This document shows, in pieces, positions 15,101 to 26,451 of a DNA stretch of 64,000 nt (its first letter is position 1; each line of letters opens with the position of its first letter). The notes under the pieces were generated by a model, which made no database searches, was not told the origin of the DNA, and was given only the letters and a program-made list of their open reading frames with translations. The translations under genes and the position numbers were made by a program. The stretch covers positions 48,858,042-48,922,041 of the forward strand of contig OZ024745.1 of NCBI GenBank assembly GCA_964016885.1, written 5' to 3'. The stretch comes from Eledone cirrhosa (Eukaryota; Mollusca; Cephalopoda; Octopoda; Eledonidae).

Positions 15101-16188
15101 AAGTCGATTATATTGACCTTAGAATGTGATTAGTTCTTAATTGTATTAACATTGGAAGGATGAAAGACAAAGCTGACTTCAGCAGGATTTGAACTCAGAA
15201 CATAAAGGCCAGTAACTAAATGCCATGAGACATTTTGTCTAATCCTCTAACAATTCTGCCAATCCACCACCCTTTAATAAAGTACAATAATGACAATAAA
15301 ATGAACTCAAATTCTCACCAGCGCCACTCTCTTCAACATCATATTCATTGCCTTCAGAACCCAACAAAGAAGATCCATGCAGAAGAACTTTATTAATGTC
15401 AAAATGTAAAAACATTAGACTTCCAGGTGACTGGTCACTTGGCTTTGAACCACCTTCTGAAAATAAAAGTATTATTTTTAGTTCTTTTATTCTTTTACAG
15501 GTTTCTAGTCATTAGTCTGCAGCTATACTGGAGCACCACCTTCAAAGCATTTAGTCAATCACATCAACCGCTAATACTGGCTGGCCATATTCTGTGTCTG
15601 CCAAATGAACGGCATTCGAAAAGAGCGATGAAACTGGACTCCGCCTGGCGGTAAACGGAGGCGGGGTTGCCTAAGGATCACCTGGCGACGAACGTTCCGG
15701 AAGGACCTGATGGCAGCCAACATCACCTGGCACGGTCTCGAAAAAGTTGCCGCTGATCGTGACCGTTGGCGAGCACCTGCTGCTCGATGCGCCGAACGGC
15801 GCAGAAGAATCTAAGACTAAGACTAATACTTATTACTCCAAGTATGGTACTTACTGATATCTTTTTGTTGAACTGGTAACTTATTTATATACATATATCA
15901 TCATCGTTTTTGTGTCAACTTTTTCATGCTGGCATTGATTGGACAGAACATGTGTCCAATGTCTTACAACCAGATGCCCTTCTTTGTCCCTTCATACATC
16001 AAGAAGGGATATTCTAAACCAGCTATACATGGTTAATATATATATATATATATACTTCCTTTTTGTGTTTGTTTTGAAAGCGTGTGTTGAAACAGACATT
16101 GTTATCCTTTGGGAACGCCATACTGTCAATAAAAATGCATGATCCAGATGCATGTGTTTTTATTGGCAGCATGACCTTCCAAAAGTAT

Positions 16189-16281
<93 letters not shown>

Positions 16282-19200
16282 TCATCATCATCATCATCGT
16301 TTAACGTCCATTTTCCACGCTAGCATGGGTTAGATATAGATATATATATATATATATGAAATGGTTCAGGACCCCGACGGCAGAGCTCAAGCTGTTTCGA
16401 CGGCTATTTCTGGACTAGAAATAGCCATCGAAACGGCTTGAGCTCTGTTGTCGTGGTCTTGAACTTTTTCCTATTACCTACTTATCGAGTACTCTGGTGC
16501 GTTATGGTCCACCTGGTTCCTTACCACACTTCCTTCGTTATATATATATATATATCCCTTGTTACCAGGAAGAGCAGACATATGATGATGATATACAAGT
16601 GTAAGTACTAACAAAATAAAACAACAATCAACACAATGTGGGAGTCGAGAATATTTATATTAACAATCTGACCTATTTATGCATTACTAAACAGTTTTGA
16701 AGATGTAAACACATCTAGCTCTCTCAGATGCTATAGTAAAAGACATATACCCAAGGTGCCATGTAGAGGGAATAAACCTGAAACCAAGTGGTTGTAAAGT
16801 AAATTCTTTAACCACATGCCTGTTGAAAAAAAACAAAAAGTGAAATTTTAGAAAAAAAGATATTACCTTCTTTGGTGAGACCCAATGGGTTCCATTCTGG
16901 TACATTTCTTACAATAGCTTCAATAGCCTGCCCAGCAGCAATACGAGTGTCCCAATTGGAGTTTCTTAAAAACTTATGAACCTGAAATATAATTATATTT
17001 AATGGTTTCATTTTCCTTTTCATTTTTAATTATCAATCTTTTAACTGTTTTGATACTGAACTGCCTGAAACAGCCCCTAGTTTTATGATACAATGTCATT
17101 TGTTTTAAATTTAAACATTCCATCAAAGTTTTATGTAAAAAAAATGTTTTAACGGTTTCAAATAACAGCTTAATGAAAAAATCAGTTATATTACTAAATC
17201 CCCATGACACCTTCCCAGTAGAAGCACTTGGACTAAAAGAACATAGAAAAAAGGAATTTACCTTAGTTAATAAATTATTCAGTTCATGGGGATGAAGTTT
17301 CTGTACTTCTCCAAGTTGTTCAGCTGCCGACTTTCTTATCAAAGGTGTGGAACCAGTCTCCAGCAAGAGAAATAGGCGATCCAATCTGAAATGATAATAG
17401 CAAATTTTAGAACTTTTTTTTCTAAAACTCATACAAACAATTATATCTAAATAGATAGAGGATGAGAAACATTAATACAAATGAAAATTTTACTATAAAA
17501 ATTATTTATATACTTCAAAGTATTCAGTTAGTTCCTAATATCAGAATCATAATAAAAATAATAAAGAATGTAAGTAATTAATATAAAAGAAAGTACTGTA
17601 AATAGAGCTATACAAGGTATACAAGACATATCTGGAAAGAGTGGATGAATGGGGTCAGTAGAAAGTACTATACCAGCGAGGATAGTTACTGAGATGCTAA
17701 TAATATCCAGAGAATTGACACACACACAACTAATTAAGGAGTGTATTAGCTTAAATGAGATGTAGTATATGTCTTTGGCAGGACAGAGTATCACAGATGC
17801 TATCTTTACATTAGACAAATACAAAGTTCTTAAATAAGAGCAAGCCAGCATAGATAGCATTCACTGATCTGAAGAAAACCTTTGACAGAGATTCGAACTG
17901 GTAGTTGTTAAGAAAGCTAGGTGTAAACGAATGGCTTGTAAAAGCCATGCAAACCATATCCAGAGAAGCTGTCAGCAATGTGAAAGTTGGAAATGAGTTT
18001 AGTGAGGAATCTAACATGGGGGTAGGCATCCATCAGAAGTCAGTTCTCAGCTCTCTAATGTTTATTATACTTCTTTGAGAAATTCCAACCATAAAAGCAA
18101 GTTTTATAAATGAGATGCTTCAAATGAAACGTAGCAAAGTTTAAGAAATGGAGCAAGCATCCTCCATTGGAAGTGTAATGTTAGAGTGCATTAACAACTG
18201 AATACACATGAGCTAAGAGAAAAACTGGATACAAAAGAAATCAAATGTAATGCGCAAGAGAGAAAAGTACGCTGGTATAGACATGAAAAGTATATAGATG
18301 ATAGCAATCCAAGTGTAAAGATCTCGCAAACAAAAAGCTGAACCTGATGAAGGATCACAACAAATGGTGAGACACTAAACTGGACCACACTCATCCAAAC
18401 TATGTAAGCATGGAAAAAACAAACATAAAATTGATGATGATTATGTTCTTACAATCAACTATTTATTCAACCTCATAGAAAGGGTTTACTGCTACTTAAT
18501 TGTCTGCCAAACTAGAGTAATTTGCATGGGATGATTGAAAAGAACCTTTAGCAAATACTCATCAAAGTTTCCAATTGGTGAATTGTAACATTTGAATGCA
18601 GACTTCATTGTCTGAACAATACTTTTGGCTACACCAATATATTTTTGACTGAAAGTGAAACTCAATTTTCTTACAACGAAGTTGGTTTAACCAGTTTTTT
18701 AATTAAATGAATTCTGGTGTCACTTTTCAAGAGAATGATTAGACTATGAGAGAAAACAGATATTTCCTTACTGGAATATAAAAAGTCTCCAACTTATAAT
18801 GACTGAGTCAACTAAGATCAATACATTTCCAGCATTTTGTACATATCTTTAGACCATAAGTAATCTTTCTTAAGGACATGTCCTTATTGGTTCAAGGTGT
18901 ACCTTTGAATCTGATTTTAGTGCACAAAAAATGAGATGACAAATTCTTCAATATCTGTACCAAGTCTAAGCCACCAAACAAGCCTTTACTTTCCTCAGTG
19001 ACTGTTGTACACCAATGTAATAACCATTAACATTAATTGCAGAAAAATTGAAGAATAGACAACCCTTTATTATTTTGGGGAGGGGGGTATCAGAAACATA
19101 GTAATATGGTATACTTTTCAGAAAACCTGCACTGATTAATACAAATTTATAAGAGCTAACCATCACAAAAGTTTAGGTGTACATATTTTTCAACAGCACA

Positions 19201-22200
19201 CTTTGAATTTTCAATGGAAAAATCTTGAATTGTTGAATTGAGAGATTTTTCAATTTGACGATTGCATTGATGGTGCATATAATGCAAAGAATTTGGATTT
19301 AACCAGTTCAGGTCATCTATAAACAGTTCGGTGTTCAACTATACTGACTATGTCACTGTTTCTTTAACATTTTCAAGATTTAAGTGTTTATTATAGTCTA
19401 TCTTAGTGTTATAATAAGCTGATTATTAAAGTTGTAAATCTTCATCACCAATTATGTTTATTACTAAAGTCCACAACAGTAAGTCAATGACTAAGTTCAA
19501 ATCTTGAAATGTTTGTTATAACTGGGTATTGTGATTCACTAACACTATCCAAGCAGCAAACCTTAACTTTCTTTTTTACTTTGAACTAATTTGCCACTTT
19601 CAACAGACCTCACCATGTGCAGACAGGGGAAACACATGAAATACCACAACTTTAGCATAACAATAAATACTACAGATCAGTGAGATAATACAGTGTGCAA
19701 ATGGTGAGATATCTTCTCACCATTTACATGTTCATAATAGAACAGGGAACAAAACAAGTAACTATCTAGAATAGTATAAATATGACAAATTCAAAACGGC
19801 ATTTTTATTTCCATGTTTATGTATTTAACCCTTTAGCATTTAAAATGGCCGTATCTGACCAGAATTCTCTCACCTCTGTCTGTTCAAACCAGCCATAACC
19901 GGCTGCTCAAACTTATGTTAAGGTATTATTCTCAAAATAAATAATATCAAAATCTTATAGATTCAATATTATGTGAGATAATTATCTGAAATAAAGTGTT
20001 TACCATGAAAATACAATAGTAAATATAGAGTAATGTAAATGCTGAAGGGTTAAACATACTTTGATTCTTACACAGACATAGCTGGATAATTAAGAAGTTT
20101 GTTGCACATTCATGAGCTACCAAGTTCAATCCCATTGTGTGATGTCTTGGACAAATGACTTTACCATAGCCTCGATTTGACTCAAACACTCATTAAACTT
20201 TGGAATATGTCTGTGCAATATTCAGCCACTTATACGTTAATTTATATGTTGGATGTTCAGTTGATTGATCAACTGAATGCTCATTAACAATACTGATGGA
20301 AAATCCATTATTAATTCTGATTTTAATTATTTGTAACAAAATGTCTTTGTGCTTTTCTATATATAATGCTTACAAATTAAAGTAGAAAATTTTGCTGTAT
20401 CATATACAAAACTCCACTCTTAACCCATTTGATATCAGCCTTTAATTCTGATACAAATTCTAAAATTTTACAGTGTTCCTATTTAAATTAAAGCGACTTA
20501 TGATATATATATATATGTAATCATTTGTCAAATTATGCTCTAAACACCAACTAAATAATGAAAAAAAAAATATCCAAATCTTTTATTATTTTAAAAATGA
20601 ATTAAAATACATAGTCCATTTCATTAAAAATATAATCACGAAAGAGTTAATTCCTAAAAGATGTTTTTCTTAAAGTCAAAACTAGATATAAATAGAATAA
20701 TAATCAAAGCAACAAAGTAGCAAGGTGTGGTTACATTTCACATGAATAAATATTTATGTAATAATTTATACACAATGAGAGTTTAATGTTTCACCTATCA
20801 AGAATGTTTCCAGTGTTTCTTTGAAACCCTGAGACTAATATTCACTAGTAAGTTTTATTTGTGTAAAGAAAAAGTTAACCTTTTAGCATTCACATTACTC
20901 TATTATATTTTCATGGTATAGGCTTTACCTCGCGTAATTATCTCACATAATATCGAATCTATGAGATTTTGAGAACAATACCTTAACATCAGTATGAATG
21001 GCCAGATACAGCCAATTTCAACTGAAAGAGGTAGAGAATTCTGGCCGGTTTGAACATTAAATGGTTAAACCCTCACAGAGCTTGGCATTCAAAGCCACCT
21101 CCCAAATGGTACATCTGTGTTAAGATAGAAGCAGACCAGCTCAATTACAGGGAGATACCATGTGTATCTAAGTTAGGCTGGATACACTATATCCTTGCAT
21201 GTCTAAGAAGCAACTAAAAGGTTTGATGTCTTGAAGAGCATCCAGCTATAAAACATTGCTTCAAAAGATCCTGTCCAACCCATGCCAGCATGGAAAAGTC
21301 AATGTAATGATGATGATGGTGCTGTAGACTTCTATGGTCTTCCTTGACACCTTCTCTCAGTGCATGAGAGGCAATAACAGCCATCTATGGGATTTAAATC
21401 TAGGTAGAATTTGAACTAAGAACAAAGAACTGAAAGAGACAGCTCAAAGTATCTTATCCAACTCTCTAATAATTCCACCACCTTTAACAGAAATATGAAA
21501 AAAAGTGACATTTACAGCTCACACCTATGTAGGTTTAGCTGGCCTCTTATGAGCTTGCATTTCATATGGATACAGCACCCCTTAGTAGCTGTTATCATAG
21601 TACTTTCCATGCTGATAGAAATCAACCCCTCCCCTCCTACCAATTACTGTCAATTCCAACCACTCCCCCAACCTTATACATCCAAGACATCATCCATCTT
21701 CACCCTATCCCTCTAAGTTGGAGAAAGCTCTTCAGTTGAGTCAATAACCAACAACCCCTCTAGTGCTGGTGCCAAAAAAATGCACCCAGCACACCTTGTA
21801 AGACAGTTTGTTTTAAGGGCACTGAAAACTCGCTAATGTTGGTGGCTACTTTGCTGTTCTCCTTTTCGCAATCTCAAGAATGACAGCAGATTTGTTAAGC
21901 AAATGAACAAAGCAGCCGGCTTAAACTTCCTATACTTAATACATTACATCCTCCATAAAAATTCCTTTCTCTGACTCTAATTGTATCATCCAGACTTTCT
22001 TCCTCATAGTTCATGAAGTGTCCAAGCTCTTTTCCAATGTTCTAAAATTAGTAAACATTGTCCTAAAGAAGATAATTGTTTCTACTTTTGGCACAAGGCC
22101 AGCAATTACCCAGTACATTACTGGTACTTTATTTTATCGACCCCGTAAGGATGAAAGGCAAAGTTAACCTCGGCGAAGAAGATAATGAAGACTGTCAAAC

Positions 22201-25200
22201 CATTTAAATGTAAAATTCTTCTTAGATAGAATTTCCATCAAACAGTGAAGATGATTTCAGGAGGCTCAAATGTTGATTAACAAGTCATGCATCAAGCAGT
22301 CACAATTTTGGAGGTTTATGCAAAACTTTAATTTTACTGGCAACATAAATTCTTTAAATGGCTTCTTAAACTTGATAACTGATCTCTGGAAAATGGTACA
22401 GCAATAGATCCAAGTAGTATTGAAATTCCTTATGATATATGACTGTCAAAGGAAATATAACTGGATAAATATATATTGACGCCATTGATATCACCAGTGA
22501 AGAAGCAATATGAAATTTCAACAGATAATCCTCTCAACAAGAAACAAAGATAGCCTAATGTTCAACAATCAATTACTGGACGACATCAAGCAGAAGTGTT
22601 AGTTATTGACAAGGGTTCAGCAATAAATTTCCCTCATGAATGAACAAATTTCATCACATACCTCCCAAGAAAATGAAACTAAAGAAAATTTCCATAATGT
22701 TTCTTCAAAACTTGAATCTAAGGATTGGACATCTGACACTCAACAGTTCATCCTATCACTGCATGAGCTTTATATTCATTCATGGATACTCACAGCAAGC
22801 AAAGAATTGCTCATCTCAAAAACTGATTTGACTGAAACAAAGACAATTTTTAGGTATTCCTGCATTTGCAATCACAATAAACAAATTGGCAATCTTTTCA
22901 TAAAGTAGGTTTCTTCCTGCCTCAAGCTGTATGAAATTGAGTAGAACAAGGAATCAGATGGAAGATTGCTAAGGTCAAAGAAAACTCAAAGTATTGTGTG
23001 TCTTTACATGAATGTCACAATCAAGGAATTATTATATTCAAATAAACGCAGTGACTGTTTATGGGTACAACATGAGTACATACAGATAAGACTAAACATA
23101 AAAGAGGAAGTAGTGCTGACCTGGATAAATTCTACAGGTGAGTTGTAATTCAAGTTCATCTTGTCAAAACAATCATAGAATGACTACAGAGCATTTTATT
23201 AAGCATGATACAGTATATAGTGATTAGAAGAAATGGCAATCCTGATCTAAATATTAATAGAGACGCCTTTTACTAGACTTCTGTTCTAGTAATGAACTCT
23301 CTAATATGGTCACCTTCCAACATAAAGACATCCATAAATACACAAAATATAAAGGAAATTGGGAACAGAGATCAATAATTGATTTTGTTATTGTGTCTGA
23401 TCTCTCCAATTTTGTGCTGGATGTTCAAGTTAAGAGAGGAGCAGAGCTGTCAACTGATCACCATCTAGTTATCTGCAACCTGAGATTACCTGGAATCTGA
23501 CTTCAGATCAGTAAATAAAGTTTTCTAGCAGACCATCTGCTGACTTCATAACAGGAAATCTCCCTCCACGCCTGCTACCAGGAACATGTCTGGAGTTCTC
23601 CTCTCTTCAGAGAGGTGCATCCTTGTGAGGTGGAGAGAATACGTTGCTGATCTCCTAAACCCAGTCAAACAACATCTTCTGATGTACATGAGGTGCAGCT
23701 GAGAGCAATGACTAATCTGACAGAGGCTGAAGTCATGGGAGCAATTAAATAGCTCAAATGTGGGAAGGCTTCAATAGATTGTAGCAATTTTCCTGTCCCA
23801 TATCGATATAAAAATATTTGTTTTGTTTATGTTTTTTTGTCCAACGTCCGTTGTGTTTTAATCCCGAATAGCTATCCATGAATAACTCCAAGGATTCTAT
23901 TGATGCACTGGAAATGAATAGTATTGTCTTATAAAGCATCCAAAACTATAATGATCCCCCAGAAAGACAATCAATGAGCGGAAATTGTCCATGTGCTCAT
24001 CTCTTCTGCATTTTCTGTTTCCTATATTTCATGTTTTTATAATGATATATATATATATATACCACCTGCCGGTGGAACAGTAGAGTGGATAGTGTGTCAG
24101 TGTGAATTGAGTTGTAATTGGGGAAAAGTGTGTTAGAAATGACTGGTCCACTTAGCACCACTGATACTCAAAAGAAAGAGGCCTGGAAATGTTACTATGA
24201 GAGACTGATAAATGCAAACCATGAATAAGAAGAAAATAGACTACCTCCAACTTACCCAACAGAAGGACTAGCTATTGAAGTTGACAGTTATAGGGACAAA
24301 GAAGCAATGAAGGAGATGAAGAATGGTAAATCTGTAGGACTGTTAGAGATAATTGCTGAGATGCATTGGGAGATGCATAATCAATCAGTTAATACAGGAT
24401 TGTGTCAATGACTGGCACAGCAATACAATCATAAATTGCTACAAAGGCAAAAGTAATGCATTAGAAACAAGCAACTATAGAGGAATAAAACTAATGGACC
24501 AAGTTATGAAAGTGATGGAAAGAGTTCTAGTAGAGCTAATTATAGAGTCAAATTAGACAAGATGCAGTTTGGTTTCATGTCTGGAAAAAGTACTACAGAT
24601 GCCTTCTTTTTAGTGAGGAACTACAAGAAACGTTCCTAGTTAAGAATAAGCTGCTATATTTAACCTGTGTTGATCTAGAAAAGGCCTTTGACAGAGTACT
24701 TCGATCTATTAACTGGTAACCCTTAAGGAAATTAGGTGTAGAAGAATGGTTTGTGTGAGCTGTGTTGCATCCCACTGATTGTTGTCTTCTAATAGACCTT
24801 TCCACATGCAGGCCTCTTGATAGGAATTACAAACAGCACAATACACTTTAAGAAGTTCATCAAAGCCTTGAGGGCCTCTAACTTCAATAAGCAGCATCCT
24901 CAAGTGGAAACATTCACACTGTCCTGGATGCATTGTGTAAATCTTGCCAAGTGTTTCTGCTTTACGAATTTCAGGATGGTTTTCTACTGGTCTTCCTTGT
25001 TTTTGCTGGTTACATTTTCCTCTGTTTATCAAAGATGTAGTAGGATGGTATTTGTCCATACAGTAGAGTTTGTGCAAAGCTGTCAGTTCTACAAAGATCA
25101 AAAAATACTGTGTTGTTATGGACATGTGATGCACATGGAAGATAACAGCTGCATAAGGAAATGCAGAGAAACCCCAGCAGTTGGGATCTGTGGAAGAGGC

Positions 25201-25611
25201 AGATTAAGGAAAACCGACCTTAAAAAACTAAACCTCATAACAGAAATGACTAGAGATCATGAGGGCTGGCACTATGTGGTGCTGAAGAAAACCCAATCTG
25301 CAGCATACAATGTGGTCTGACATACTCCCTGTGTACCCCTTCTTCCACCAGCACCCACTAACAGCTAGTCTCAACATGATAACACTACGTCCTGACAACC
25401 TCCCCTGTGCACCCAGTAGTGAGTGAGACTGTACGTGAGATGCAGATCCCTGGCCTGTCTTGATCAGTAACCCCCGCTTCAATACTGATTTGTTCTATGT
25501 AGACCTGTCTAATCCTTGCAAGCAGGGAGAGCGGACGTTAGAACAATGATTCTATATATACTATATATACATATACAATATAGAAATATATATATATATA
25601 TATATATTTAT

Positions 25612-25668
<57 letters not shown>

Positions 25669-26415
25669 TATACACACACATTTATATACTATAATATATA
25701 TATATATATACACACACACATTTATATACTATAATATATATATATATATATATATAATAGCTAACATTAAGTGGAAAAGAAAAGGATATCAAAGCTCAAT
25801 ACTCTTCAGTACGTTCACACACGTTGATGTCTATTTCACCCACATCAACCCTTCGATTCAAGTTTATAAAGGTAACAATATGGTTAATAAAGATTGCTCC
25901 ACCGATAAATAGTGGGGGAATTAAACACTTCTTTAAACATAAATCATTTGTTCCTATTAAGTTATAGTATTTACATATAATAATTAATGTACTGCGTGGA
26001 AATGCAAACGATAAGAAAAGTACTAGGTGTTATGTATGTATCAAAAATTGTATTGTCACTTGATATCGGTTATAAAACATCGAGTAATGACAGTGTAAGC
26101 AGTGTACTCACATAAACATAAATGCAGATACGCATAAACATACACGTGGAAAATGATCTTTTAATATGTCTGGTTGTTACACTGATCATTAAGAATATAT
26201 CTAAACAGAAATGTCGGAATTACAAAATGCTTTGTTGATAATATAAGGCAGAAAATGGCAGCATTATAATGGCCCAGGGACGAATATAAGTTGTGTAACA
26301 TAGAACCAAGGAGAGATAAACCTCTCGGACCAAGTAAAATAATATAAAGTTTACAAATTGAGGATGTAGTATTCGTAAAAGATCATAACCATATAAGTAA
26401 TAAGAAATATATCTC

Positions 26416-26451
<36 letters not shown>

